Source: Coriaria nepalensis (lineage: Eukaryota; Streptophyta; Magnoliopsida; Cucurbitales; Coriariaceae). From it: a DNA stretch of 64,000 bases. Positions 46,400 through 59,153 of the stretch are shown here, piece after piece. Under the pieces are notes generated by a model. The model was not told the DNA's origin, ran no database searches, and worked only from the letters and a program-made list of their open reading frames with translations. The stretch is from NCBI GenBank assembly GCA_027186245.1, contig CP114484.1, positions 13,712,001-13,776,000 of the forward strand, written 5' to 3'. The position numbers and the translations under genes are program-made. Each line of letters opens with the position of its first letter. The first letter of the stretch is position 1.

Positions 46400-48210
46400 A
46401 TGAGCAAGAGACCCCCACCTGACCCAGTGGCAGTACTGCAAGGTCACCGTGCCTCTGTAACGGACGTTTCCTTCCACCCAACCGAACCCATTTTATTTTC
46501 AGGGTACTATGTTGGCCTTTTGCTTCTCTCCCTCTCCCTCTCACTTCTTCTTATGATTCTTTATCAACTGGTTCTGCAGACGGCGAGTTGAGGATTTGGG
46601 ACACTTCCCGGCATACAACAGTGTCGTCTGCTTGGTATTCATTTCTACATCATTACTGTGCTTCCTTTCTCTCCTTTTTTTTTCTCTTTTTTTGACGTTT
46701 GACATGTCTTATGCTTGTTTGATTGCAAGATACATAGTGCGGCGCATGGAATTATCGGTGTTGCTTGTAGTACTGTACTTGGAACCAACAAAGTTATCAG
46801 GTGCTTTTCTTTTTGGTATCTGTTCAAGTGTTTTATACTAAAGTAATCAACTTGGTTCTTTGATCACATTCAAAATTGTCTCTTTTTCAACTGGTTTTTT
46901 TTTTAAAGACTAACAGTGCAATTGCTTATGTTCAAATACATCTAGCCAGGGTAGAGATGGAGCTGTCAAATGCTGGGATTTTCAAGATGGAAGACTTTCT
47001 AGGTACTATTTCACTGATTATCTCTCTATTTGGATGTGAACCAACTTTCTTAGCAGGGGTTAACTTCTGGTGTTAGCTATTTGATTCTTTGTTCAAGATC
47101 ATCTAGTTCATCCACTGCCGTTAGACATGAATTTTCTTTTTTCATAACAGAGTTCCCTCTGTTACTATTAAGACATATTCTTACCACTGCTGTAAGCTCT
47201 GCCTAGTGAAGCAGCCCTCGGATTCTAGTAGGTGGGTCTGTGGGCCTGCCTGCAAAGAAGCATGAGTTGGAGTTTAGACAATTTGTTGAAGGAGAAAGCA
47301 TAGATAATAGTGGACAGGAAGCTCAGGAATGCCCAACTGATTGTCCCAGCTCATTTGAAGGTTTTTCTCAATATAGGACTGTAGATTATAGAAAGCTTTC
47401 ACTTTTCATGCATTGGTTTGCTAATAAGTTATTGTAGTTTGCTCATGGTGGTACGTAGTTTAACTATGAAACTTTTTCGTATTCTAGAAAATACACCAAT
47501 TGAAGGACCGAAGTATGTAGGTATATCAGGGGAGCAAAATTCAGAGGTTCTTGGTTTTTTTTTAAGTGTTTTTATATGTTCATAAAAAGTTTTAGTCTTG
47601 GGCGTTATTGTTTTCGTTGTGTTGATGAGTGAAGGTTGCGATTTGGGATCTGAACACTGCATAGAGGTTTGCACAACTTCTTACAAACTGTTCAAGTGGC
47701 AACACAAATATTTCTTCTAAGGGGAGAGGTTGATTTTTTATATATTTTTGTACATGAGCTTGGTACTAGTGTTATTACTTCACAAACTTAGGGAACAATT
47801 GATAATTCCGATAGTTGTTTTCACTGTGTGCTTGAAAACCTATTGAATATTCTTCTGGCAGGAATGTGCATGGCAGTACAAGCCTTTTTGCCATCTAAAT
47901 CCCAAGGATTTTTAATGTCTTGGCTGGGTACTATTCACTTTTTTCTTCCTTCTTTGTTATCATATCTAGTCTCTACATTTACAACTTAGCTTCACATGTG
48001 AGGTTTATTATCATAATGATGCTTCACCGTTATGACTCCTATACGTTTATAAAATTGCACTCAAATCTAGATAAAATCATTTTAATTCAATCCATTTATA
48101 AAGGTTGATGTTTTAACTTGTGGCAGATATGAGGATGGTTCCATGCTTTGGTGGGATATAAGAAACCCAGGGGGCCCTATGGCTTCTGTAAAGTTTCACT
48201 CCGAACCAGG
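46400..48210 (+). pseudogene. TAN: TANMEI/DSE1 (GNB1L-like WD40) gene, broken
   Basis: The first exon is well preserved ([20 protein letters not shown], then [14 protein letters not shown]), with later pieces [19 protein letters not shown] near 46580, IHSAAHGIIGVA near 46733, QGRDGAVKCWDFQDGRLS near 46945, GQEAQECPTDC near 47320, VAIWDLNTA near 47635, GMCMAVQAFLPSKSQGF near 47862 and YEDGSMLWWDIRNP near 48128. Defects: no AG acceptor keeps the frame between exons 1 and 2; the exon 2-3 joint gives TGA; the frame changes near 47225; GCA is followed by TAG near 47663 where the family continues; one base is missing near 47910; and the last three or so WD repeats were not found. TAN is needed for embryo development and plasmodesmatal transport in Arabidopsis, so an intact copy is expected elsewhere. 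Confidence 0.85.
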
Positions 48211-49638
48211 TTGAGACCTAACATGAATCCTCTTTATCCATACTCCTCCCTCTATGTTGAACAAGATTTCCTTAATTACAAAAAAAGAAGTCCGTTGGTT
48301 GCATCATGCTTTGGTATGGGAATCATCTCTCTCTGTTCTTTCCCTAAAGGCATTCAGGCTAGTGCTAGACTTTTAATGTCGTCTCGTTCTCAAAGGGGCC
48401 GTTGCTCATACTGGATTTGATATGGGTTCAAGTAATGATAAGTCTGTATTGCTATAGAAGTATAGAAGGTCATTTATATCTCTCTCTTACTGTAAAATAT
48501 TGATGCTAGCTAGTATAAATAACAATAAGAATTGTGTTATGATTGTATGACTGCGGTTGTAAGTTAATCAGAGCATATTCATTAGTCCAGGTTGCTTAAA
48601 ACGGTTTTAGTGCTCGATAGTTGATATGGCCATATGGGTATGGACACTTTGAATTTTGAAATATAGGAGGATGAGAATTGCAAAATGCAGTTTCAAAACC
48701 ACCCCAAACAACTTAGTCAAATGAAGGAGTCGTCAGAAACTTACTAGAATCAGAGATACGTTACAAGTGGTGAAAGATCAGGTGTTTATGACAGAACAAA
48801 ACAAAATCTGTTTCTCCCCAACAGTCTTCTACTAAATAAGGCAGCTAGTTAATGTAAGAATTATGAACCGATTCTTCAGACGTAAATCCAAACAAAACCA
48901 TCCGCCAACTGTTTCTTGGCATGTAATTATTCAATAATCATGACCAGACATTTGAAAACGTAATAGTAATACCCAACCACGATTAAAATATGGCTGAGCT
49001 CTACTAGAATCCGTCTCGTCAATAAAACTTGCATTAAAAGAAAACTAATGGTGAGGATCTCAAAAATCTGGTGAGCACGTGGGTTTAGAATATGTATTGT
49101 GGCAAACCAACCTCCTGCCGTTCGGAGTTGATCTAGTTAATTAGGACAATCAACCATGCTTTTCTTCAGGCTTTTGCCCAGTTCCAACTCATGAATTTGA
49201 TGCAAAAATTCAGATACGATGTCATATAATATTATGTGAATGTAATCGAAGCTAAGAAGAGATGCTTTGGGTACTGACATAAACAAGAAGTTACGCGTAC
49301 ATGGAGTCCACATCTTTACAGATCATGTTACGCACATAAAATCCAAGCATGTTAGAATTTCGTTTTTATTTTCATTGATTGATTCCTTATTCGCTTAGAC
49401 GGTCGTATACACTAGATAAACCAAAAGCCTCGTTCAATCTGACCCTAAACGGGGCCCCACGCCATTTAACCCGCGTGAAAACATCTCTCTCTCTCTCTCT
49501 CTCTCATGCAAGGATTTAAAAGCAGACAGATGATCAGAAGAAAGCTCAAACGCCAGTCCAGGTGTCTAACACAAAGTACTATAAGCTCCTGCAGATCAGA
49601 AACCTAGCTTCGCTTACCTAAGTAGGGAAAATCAGGCA
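48211..49638. other. Intergenic; TAN tail not recognisable; GLOX upstream region
   Basis: About 1.4 kb. The remaining TAN WD repeats would be expected at its start but only short, doubtful similarity was seen. The distal part is the promoter and leader of the glyoxal-oxidase gene, with a CT tract at about 49483-49505 and a possible TATA-like GATTTAAAAGC near 49512. Confidence 0.5.
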
Positions 49639-51297
49639 ATGATTCTCCCCTTGATAATTATCCTCTTCTCTACATCTCAACTTCTTCTACCTATCGTCGC
49701 TGACGCCGCCATCAGTGGTGGTGGACGGTGGCAAGTGTTGCAGAAAAGCATAGGCATCTCGGCCATGCACATGCAGTTACTAAAAAACGACCGTGTTATC
49801 ATTTTCGACCGAACCGATTTTGGCCAATCACGATTACCGTTAGCCAATGGAATCTGTCGTAACGACCCGAACGACACCGCTCTCAAGATTGACTGCACCG
49901 CTCACTCGGCTGAATACGACGTCGCTTCCAACTCATTTCGACCCCTCATGGTCCAGACCGACGTTTGGTGCTCGTCCGGTTCGGTAATGCCCGACGGCAG
50001 TCTTGTCCAAACTGGCGGTTTCAACGACGGCGACCGAAGAGTCAGAAATATTAAAGCATGCATCTCTGATAATTATACTTGTGACTGGGAAGAAATTGAA
50101 CTTGGATTAGCTGTTCGAAGATGGTACGCAACCAATCATATTCTTCCAGATGGACGCCAAATAATCATTGGTGGTCGCAGACAATTCAATTACGAATTTT
50201 ATCCCAAAACCGTCTCGGCCCAAAAAGCATATAGTCTACCCTTCTTGGTCCAAACCAATGACCCGAAAATCGAAAATAATCTTTACCCGTTCGTTTTTCT
50301 CAACGTGGATGGAAGTCTATTCATCTTCGCCAATAATCGAGCTATTCTTTTGGATTATGTGAAAAATAAGGTGCTGAAAACTTTCCCGGAAATACCCGGT
50401 GGTGAGCCACGGTGTTATCCTAGCACCGGCTCTGCAGTACTACTTCCGTTGAAGAAGAACTTACCGGGAGGGAGTTTTATCGAAGCAGAAGTTCTGGTTT
50501 GTGGAGGAGCTCCGAAAGGATCTTACACGAACGCTGCTAACCGTAAATTTGACGGGGCACTTAGTACATGTGGGAGGATCAAAATAACTGATCTGAATCC
50601 ACAATGGGCCATGGAGACAATGCCACAAGCAAGAGTGATGGGTGACATGGTAATGCTTCCAAACGGTGAGGTTTTGATAATAAACGGTGGAGCAGCAGGA
50701 ACAGCAGGATGGGAGCTAGGGAGAAATCCAGCTTTAAACCCTGTTATTTACCTACCTGACAACCCGGTAGGTTCGAGATTCGAGTTACAAAACCCGGCAT
50801 CCATACCTAGAATGTATCATTCGACGGCGGTTTTACTTCGTGATGGTCGGATACTAGTTGGAGGTAGCAATCCGCATATCTATTATAACTTCACCGGAGT
50901 ACTTTTCCCAACGGAATTAAGTCTTGAAGCATTTTATCCGCCTTACTTGGACGCGCAGTTTTCAAATCTGCGTCCGCAAATCAAGTCGCCGGATTCTCAG
51001 TCGGTTATACTTAGCTACTCTCAGACACTAAAAGTTCAGTTCTCGGTGGCTGGAGCACTTGCTCAGAATATGGTGGCAGTTACTATGGTGACCCCGCCTT
51101 TTACTACACACTCGTTTTCAATGAATCAGAGGTTGGTGGTAATCGGCGACGAGGAAGTGAAGGTGTTGGGAAAATCGATCTATGAAGTAGAAGTAGTAAC
51201 GCCTGCTTCTGGTAATATCGCACCACCCGGATATTATCTATTGTTTGTGGTTCATCAAGGTGTTCCTAGTATTGGTATCTGGATCCTAATACAGTGA
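49639..51297 (+). CDS. Glyoxal/galactose-oxidase-like copper-radical oxidase, secreted, single exon
   Basis: A 552-aa intronless gene. Residues 1 to about 23 are a signal peptide (LIIILFSTSQLLLPIVADA). The product matches plant GLOX proteins, which oxidise aldehydes or sugar alcohols to release hydrogen peroxide in the cell wall. Copper-radical residues are in place by comparison with galactose oxidase: Cys111 in DVWCSSGSVMPDGSLVQTGG and Tyr163 in RRWYATNHILPDGR as the likely thioether pair, axial Tyr393-His394 in RMYHSTAVLLRDGRILVGGS, and His491 in FTTHSFSMNQR. Kelch-like blade repeats lie between, and an E-set C-terminal domain (about 440-552) ends PPGYYLLFVVHQGVPSIGIW. No lesion was seen. 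Its substrate cannot be predicted from sequence. GLOX genes also lie next to an H3 gene in Arabidopsis chromosome 1. Confidence 0.95.
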   Translation: MILPLIIILFSTSQLLLPIVADAAISGGGRWQVLQKSIGISAMHMQLLKNDRVIIFDRTDFGQSRLPLANGICRNDPNDTALKIDCTAHSAEYDVASNSFRPLMVQTDVWCSSGSVMPDGSLVQTGGFNDGDRRVRNIKACISDNYTCDWEEIELGLAVRRWYATNHILPDGRQIIIGGRRQFNYEFYPKTVSAQKAYSLPFLVQTNDPKIENNLYPFVFLNVDGSLFIFANNRAILLDYVKNKVLKTFPEIPGGEPRCYPSTGSAVLLPLKKNLPGGSFIEAEVLVCGGAPKGSYTNAANRKFDGALSTCGRIKITDLNPQWAMETMPQARVMGDMVMLPNGEVLIINGGAAGTAGWELGRNPALNPVIYLPDNPVGSRFELQNPASIPRMYHSTAVLLRDGRILVGGSNPHIYYNFTGVLFPTELSLEAFYPPYLDAQFSNLRPQIKSPDSQSVILSYSQTLKVQFSVAGALAQNMVAVTMVTPPFTTHSFSMNQRLVVIGDEEVKVLGKSIYEVEVVTPASGNIAPPGYYLLFVVHQGVPSIGIWILIQ

Positions 51298-53074
51298 CAA
51301 GTAAATTCACGTTCTTTGTTTTTTTCTCGCAATATATAAATAAATATACGAAGATTGAATTATTACTTATGATTTTCCTAGTGTAAATTTTGAATTTATG
51401 TTTGATATATATTCGCATGAAGCCAAAGAGAGAAGAAGTCACGAGGGTTTGCTACTGTTTTCTTCAGCAGGAAGGGTCTCTGACTGTACTTCTTACTTAT
51501 GGTCAAATCTATATGAACTTTGATCAATTCCTTAATTCAGTAGAACATCAATAATTTTGGTTTAAACAGGAAATTAAAATATTCGACAACCAAGATTTAG
51601 TCAGTTTAAGCCTTCAGTCATTCACTTTCTGATCTGGTGGAACAACATTCACGTGCAATTAAAGTAGCCGTTTTTTAAGCTCTGCAATTAATCAATCTTT
51701 GCTTCCACGGCGAAACAACGGAGAAAAATGAAGAGGAAATGTTATCTCTTGTCTGATCTAGTTTTGTGAACTATAACATCATGTCCCGTCAATATCTGAA
51801 AGTAGCTTAGTAATTAATAGTTATCACTAATTAGATTCCGGTAATTAAGCAAGAGAGAAGGCACCGACGCGTCGTTTTCATGAACCGTCAATCACTAACA
51901 CTAGAAACTGTCATTTTTGGAAGACATGTCGCTCCAAAGCTTTCTTAAAAGAAAAAGTCGCATGCTTAAATAAGACAAGAGGTTTGACCAACGCGGTATT
52001 TTGCAAATTGCTTTTGTTCGAGCATGCATGCATGACTGATTGTTACGGTTAGGGGGTTTCGTAACCAAGCAAAAAGTGAGAAAAGAAACAAAGAAAAGTG
52101 AGGTCCAAAAATTGTAATAAATGCAGAAAGAAGCCGGAGATTAACGACAAGAAGATATTTGATCTATTTGGTCTAGTACATATATAACACACGATGAAGC
52201 TTAACCCCATAAATACATGGTACAGTTCGCTTCCAGCTTTCACGTGGTCTTAAAGTTGAAACTTTCTTACGATACTCTGTACTTATGACATATAGACGAA
52301 GTGATGAGAATATGATCGGTCAACTTACGATACTCTGTACTCATTACATATAGACGAAGTGATGAGAATATGATCGATTAACTTACCATATTTTATTCTT
52401 ATTACATTAACTTCCAACTTAACGTGTTTGAAGAACTCGCTAATAGGGACATAATTGTCAGAAAGAGATCGCGATAGAGTCCAAGAGAAAAAAATTTTTT
52501 TGGCAGTAAGTGTATCACGGGCCTTTTCACTTTTATTGAAAAGGCCATGAAAAGATTCAAGGTCACGGGTTCGTAGTATCTGTAGATCCTGGCATTCTCA
52601 TGGGCTTGGGATTACAGCCCATTTTCAATACAGATGCCCTCAATTAGTGTCACGTGACTTTGTTTTATCAGAAAAAGCTACCTTGCATGATCTCTGACAT
52701 TCTTACTTACATGGTCACAGATGCACCAGTACTAAACTACAGAAACTGAAGTGCGATATTTTTACTATTACACAACAATGTCGGTCACGAATGATGACAT
52801 ATAGTTTATTTAGTACGTGACAAAACATGGCATAACGTGCAAAACGACATGTTCCAGTACCAATGGGTCTGTGCCTGATAATCACGACACAGGCCTGCAA
52901 TGCTCTACTAGGCTTAGGAGAGCCCGGCTTAATATGATACATAAGATTTTTGAATGCATTAACTGAAATGTGGTTATCAATGAATGGTACGTAAGAAAAT
53001 CTATCTATTTAGACTTATGTACAAAAAGTAAAACACAAACATAGACTGAAAAATAAATAAAATTATGCAACAGC
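51298..53074. other. Intergenic stretch with a tandem duplication; no gene seen
   Basis: About 1.8 kb between the GLOX gene and the 3' end of the H3.3 gene. No coding exon or RNA gene was recognised apart from the tandem repeat near 52266. Short frames on both strands have no family resemblance. Confidence 0.6.
52266..52400. repeat. 58-bp tandem repeat, two copies plus a partial third
   Basis: CTTACGATACTCTGTACT followed by ACATATAGACGAAGTGATGAGAATATGATCG starts at 52266 and again at 52324. A shorter, diverged start (CTTACCATATTTTATTCTTATTACAT) lies at 52382. The two full copies differ at only a few positions, so the duplication is fairly recent. Confidence 0.9.
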
Positions 53075-54230
<1,156 letters not shown>

Positions 54231-55201
54231 ATGGAAAGTAGCAAGAGAAAAGGCTATGTGTGGGCCATTGCAGCTGGTTTCAATGCTGCTCTCGCTGCCA
54301 TTTCAGCTAAGCTCTTCGCCTCCCTGGTTAATTTGCTCTCTTCTTCGTCAATTTATTCTATGTCTAGTCACTAGCTACTAGCGGCTTGCAGATTCAGGAA
54401 CCTACCTTATCGATTATGATGCCGTGCTTTCAGTCGTAGATTCTTAATTTCTTTTAGCTCGTGCATATCTCTACTGCGTTAAGTGAACGATTTTTTTGAA
54501 TCAATTCCGACAAAATGATCTGTGAAAAATTTTGCGGTGTCGGAATTTTGTATTTGTCCATGTGTAAATTGGTGTTAGCTGCTGGATATGAAATCAAAAA
54601 ACTAGGTCTGGATTGTGATGTTTTCATATGTCAATGGATAATTCATATACGTATACTGGTTCTGTTGGCCGTTGCCAGTTTATGCTGAGTCCTAATTCTT
54701 TACTGCCTGGAAATACCTTTAGATCGAGGATTCAATTCCGGCAAGGTGTATAGAGTGTGAAAGAATGTCATATATAGCTGATATTACCATTGTATTTGAC
54801 TCGATCGTTTCTAATGTTTGACAGATCATTAAGTACGGTCTGGTAGTAGTGTGCAATGTGATAATGTGGGGATGTTATGTTAACAGCTTAAAAGCTCTGT
54901 CATCTCTACAAGCTACTGTGACAAACTTTGCTACTAACTTCCTCTCTTCTGGACTAGCAGGATGCTTTTTGTTTGAAGAATTGTTATCGATTCGGGTAGG
55001 TGTTTGAAATTTGAGTTATATTTCCAGTATTGACAACATGTGATGAATGGGAAGCCTTCTTGTACTCGTCTTTGTTTATCGTTGCTGATTAGAACCAAAA
55101 ACCACTCTTAACAGTGGTTTGCAGGTGCCTTGCTGATTGTTATTGGGGTACTCATACTTAGTACGTCGAGCATTGAGAAGAAGGCGGTGGCCACAGATTA
55201 G
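54231..55201 (+). CDS. TMEM42-like small membrane protein (EamA/drug-metabolite superfamily), three exons
   Basis: Exons 54231-54326, 54825-54995 and 55115-55201 give 117 aa with all phases zero. Four hydrophobic segments: GYVWAIAAGFNAALAAISAK, IKYGLVVVCNVIMWGCYV, the stretch from ATVTNFATNFLSSGLAGCFLF, and WFAGALLIVIGVLILST, followed by a short hydrophilic tail (SSIEKKAVATD). This is half of the ten-helix EamA fold and matches the conserved eukaryotic TMEM42 group. Substrate and location are not known; transport by a dimer is possible but inferred. The splice sites are canonical (CTG^GTTAAT, ACAG^ATC, CGG^GTAGGT, ACAG^TGG). The gene looks intact, and a copia relic begins within about 150 bases of its stop. 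Confidence 0.85.
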
Positions 55202-55344
55202 GGCGTATATATATTGATTGCTTTCAACAGCCATGGCTTTTTTGCTTCTATCGTGATATGATGCTTAGGCCGCATTCACACAAAAATCCTTCATGTGTTA
55301 TTACATTCTGATCATAGTCACACCATTGCCAAAATCTAGTTCTC

Positions 55345-57200
55345 TTGATATATGTGATAGAATAGGGTAAATCGTATTGTATTGATTGTTTGTGAAGTAT
55401 ACCGTGGCTCTATATATAGAGCAAATGATGAGAGTGAATAAGTAAAAAATAATAAAGAATAAAAGGTACAGCTAGATAATTCCAAATTTTTATTTTGCTC
55501 TTTACTAGCAATATTCTAATATTTCCCCGAAAGCTCAGCTGGTGTAGCAACATTAAGCTTGGACCGTAATTGCTAGAAGCGAGACGTCGAAAGCCCTTTG
55601 GTGAGAATATCAGCAATTTGATCAACACTTGATAAGAAATGGATATCCAGTAGCTTATGAGAGACCATGTCTCTAACAAAGTGAACATCAATCTTTATAT
55701 GTTTCGTACGAGCATGAAAGATCGGGTTGGCAGCAAGATATGTAGCACTAATGTTGTCACACCATAGAGTCGGAGGCCGTGATAGAGCAAAGTGAATCTC
55801 AGCGAGTAAGGAAGATAACCACCAAAGCTCAATGGAGGCAAGAACAATTGCCCAATATTCGGCCTTGGTACTAAAGTGAGCAACAATCAGTTGTTTCTTG
55901 CAACTTTAGCTGATGAGGTTTAGTCTGAGGAGAATACAAAAGCCGCTAGTAGATACGCAGTTGTCGGGGTGTCCTGCCCAATCTGCAACAAAGAAGGTTT
56001 CTAGTTGAAGAGAGGAGGTGCGATGAAGGATAAGACCATGAGAAGAAGAATGTCATAGGTGACAAAAAATTCTTCTAATAGTGGTCCAATGAACATCAAT
56101 GAGAGCATGTAGAAATTGGGTGACTTTGTTGACAACAAACTGAATATTCAAACGAGTAATAGTGAGATACTGAAGAGCACCCATGCCACTACGGTAGAGA
56201 GTAGGGTTATGCATTAGACTACCATGATGAAGTGAGATGTTTCACATGTCGGTATGTGGTTTCAGACTGACATATGAGATGTTTACAGACCGATATGTGA
56301 GTTGTCGGCTTGTGCATCTACTAGTCGAAGACTCGAAGGTCACATCGACTCGTCAAATAAATTAGAAATTATGATTCTCGACGGGACGATGGGGCATTTG
56401 ACCCATCCAATATCATAATTGCTATTCTATGAAGTAAGTAATGTGTTTTATTCAAAAAAATGAGATTGTTAATGCATTTTAAGATTATCTCGATACAATA
56501 GTTATAAAAAAAAGTCAAAATCAGCATATTAATGATAAAATGTATTACTATATATTATAAAATAAATAAATAAATAATAGATTTGAACCATTAGAAATTA
56601 GTATTATTAAAATAAATAAATATTTTACTACACATTATAAAATAAATAATCGTTATTAATAATTTATTATTTAGTAAATTAGAAATTAATATTATTAATA
56701 ATTTAAATTATAAATAAATTATAATAAATATTATTTGGCAAAATAAAATTTTATATTAATCGAAAAGTTTTAATATATAAAATGATTTTCGAAAAAAAAA
56801 AACTTTTAGGATGAAGAGATCTTTTAAAATCTGTACCGACACAAAAAATTTATATCGTAATATGCCGCCTGCGTGGCCGTATAATTTTAGACACGGTACG
56901 GTCCGATTTCTGTGCCGACTAATCCGTATTGTGCCAGTATTGTGCTTTTATCGTATCGGCCTAACTTGTTTTATCATTTCAACTTTTGATGCGACACTCT
57001 TATAATCTATGGAATAAATATAAATGAATGAAATTTATAGATATAGACAGATAAAATATAAATAGATGGAATCCGCCCCTGATTTAGGTCTTTGGATATT
57101 CACGTATAGAATAAGGCTAGGTTGTAGGTGCTGAAAAGATGAAGAATGGCTTAGGATTCCTACTATGATAGAATAAGGTAAATCGTATTATATATGATGA
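55345..57200 (-). mobile_element. Ty1/copia fragment (RT end and RNase H) with relic LTR pieces
   Basis: The minus strand from about 56235 to 55480 reads as the end of a copia polyprotein: MHNPTLYRSGMGALQYLT, then TQFLHALIDVHWTTIRRI, FVADWAGHPDN, AEYWAIVLASIELWWLSSLL, PPTLWCDNISATYLAANPIF, HIKIDVHFVRDMV and DQIADILTKGLSTSRF, finishing QLRSKLNVATPAEL. Only a few stops interrupt it. A short direct repeat, GATAGAATAGGGTAAATCGTATTGTAT at about 55356 and GATAGAATAAGGTAAATCGTATTATAT at about 57168, may be the two LTR relics of a largely deleted element. The interval 56236-57160 is AT-rich and holds no recognised coding sequence. Confidence 0.75.
56440..56800. repeat. Extremely AT-rich tract with AAATAAAT repeats
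   Basis: Nearly all bases are A or T, with repeated AAATAAATAAATAAAT, AGAAATTA(G/A)TATTATTA and TTATAAAATAAAT motifs that recur two or three times. It could be remnant LTR or simple AT-rich spacer. No function is apparent. Confidence 0.7.
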
Positions 57201-59153
57201 GACGGAATAAGGAAAAAAAAAAAAAAAAAAGATATTCTAATAATAAGCAGTGAAGGCTAAAAGGGAATAATAGAAATTTACTTCCACCCTTCTTCCCAGG
57301 CTTGAAACCTTCCGTTGTCCTTTTCTTTTATGATCAGTAATGGGCTCATCATCCAGACAGTTGGTATGCAGGGGATACAGTACACGTAAGTAAGTAAACC
57401 CATTTCACCCCCCCGCACACGGACCAATTGAAATTCAATTCACCATTACGACCCCTGGGCCGACTTCACCCGTTTCCTTGTCTGTTTCTCACATGCCTTC
57501 CCTTTCCCACCAGCCAGCACGCGTGCTGTTAGTTTCTCGGACGTAAAAATATATTTTTACTTATTTTAATGAGAATTTTGGGGTAGATTTATAATTAACC
57601 TTATATAATTGAGATGGCTAAGATTTGCATAAATAATGATGCTCGAATCACGAGGCGCTCTGACACTGGACCGCCATTCAGCAACACTGAGTTATACCTC
57701 TTTTTTCTTTCTTTTTTATTTTTTATTTTTTATTTTTTATTTTTTATTTTTTATTTTTATTTTTTTGGGGGGATGCACAAAGATGAAAATGAAAAGAAAA
57801 GTGGGAAACGACAATAATAATGTTTGCGCCTCTGTAGCGAGCTGCTGCTACCAATCGTTCAGTTCATTTCCATCCTTCCACAGGTTTTCAATCCTCTCTA
57901 CTCTCTCCGTCTCTGTCACCGATTCTTCCGTTTATACTCTCCTGCCGAGCTCTGATCTTTACTCCACTTCTTCTTCCATGCCGATTTTTACATCTTTACT
58001 TTGTTTTCTTCTTACCGATTGTTACTTTCTGCTTCTACTTCTTACCTGTCGAGTATCTTTTTATTTATTACCTGCTTCCTGTTTACTTGAATTGACTTTA
58101 TCTAGCTCCAGCAGTGTTTCTTCTACATGATTTCGATTTATTTTAGTTAATTGTGGATGTGATTGGCGCTTTGTTGCGCAACTGAAGCTAGGAGTTGCAA
58201 GACTTGGGGCAATTTTTAGTTTCTAGGGTTTTTTTGTGTTGTGTTTTGCTAGTGAATTCCGGAAATTATGTTAAGATCGCGAGTTTTTTATCTTAGCTTT
58301 CAGACGGGGACTCGATCATGGCAAATAAATCTGCATGTTTGACCGGCTGTTGACTAGTTCATTGTTTATTTTAGTTTCCCTCTGTTTTTGGCTGAAGGCT
58401 TAAATCGGATCCTTGGTTTGTGCAGGATACTATAGCCTTACTTTTTAGTATTGGTGTCAGGAATGAAAGGACTGTTCACAGTAACTCTTTGAGGTTGATG
58501 CCATTTTGTTCCTCCAATTCTTTGACTGCAGCAACTACTCCTGCTCTCCCTGTTTGATTATCTTGCTAATATTGTTGTGTGTTCCTTTCTCATGGAATTT
58601 ATGGAAAAGTGATATAGGTACTGAATCCTGTTAGTTCGAGTTTATATATTGTGCTTAAAGTAAGATTGGTCCAGAAGCACAACAAAGAGTACGAAATCTA
58701 GAAATCTGGAAACTTATTATGTTGTCCCCGAAATATTACTCGTGCATGATTATTCTCATACACGTGTGTATGTAGTTTATACTTTGTTAATCTGCAAGTT
58801 TGCCATATCCTTTTTATTAGTCTCCATATTTATAGATGGATATAGTTTTTTTCTCCACGAACTGCCACTTCCACACCTTATACATTCATCTTCTACTTCC
58901 ATCTTTACTGTGATATCCTTTATCTTCCTATTAAACTATAGAATTGCACTCAACTTTGATGCATGTTAAGTGGTTTGTGTTGCTAGATAGATGAGGGCTA
59001 TACAAACAAACAATCTTTTAACCCAGTTATGACAGATAAATGCGGAATCCGCATGAGCTAAGAGTGTGATCGTTCAAGGCGTGTCTTAGTTGTAACAAAC
59101 CTATAAGAGTATCTTTGCAGGGGTGTCACAAGCCCTTAAAGCTTAAAGCAGAG
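57201..59153. other. Promoter and intron-containing 5' leader of the BPC6 gene
   Basis: About 2 kb before the first coding exon. A pyrimidine-rich CT/TTC leader at about 57830-58130 is typical of a plant 5' UTR. AG acceptor-like sites before GATACTATAGCC near 58427 and before GGGTGTCACAAG near 59121 suggest one or two 5' UTR introns; the second would join directly to the exon with the ATG. A TTTTATTT array lies at about 57710-57765. The long Ser/Phe-rich frame at 57636-58130 is the translated leader and is not a gene. Confidence 0.5.
57710..57765. repeat. (TTTTTATTT)n low-complexity array
   Basis: Repeated T-rich units with a single A every five to nine bases, immediately upstream of the presumed BPC6 leader. 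It is a simple repeat with no recognisable role. Confidence 0.8.

Noticed and set aside
57636..58130. Long Ser/Phe-rich reading frame upstream of BPC6
   Set aside because: It is the translation of a T-rich array and the CT-rich 5' leader, has low complexity and matches no protein. The real BPC6 start is at 59154.
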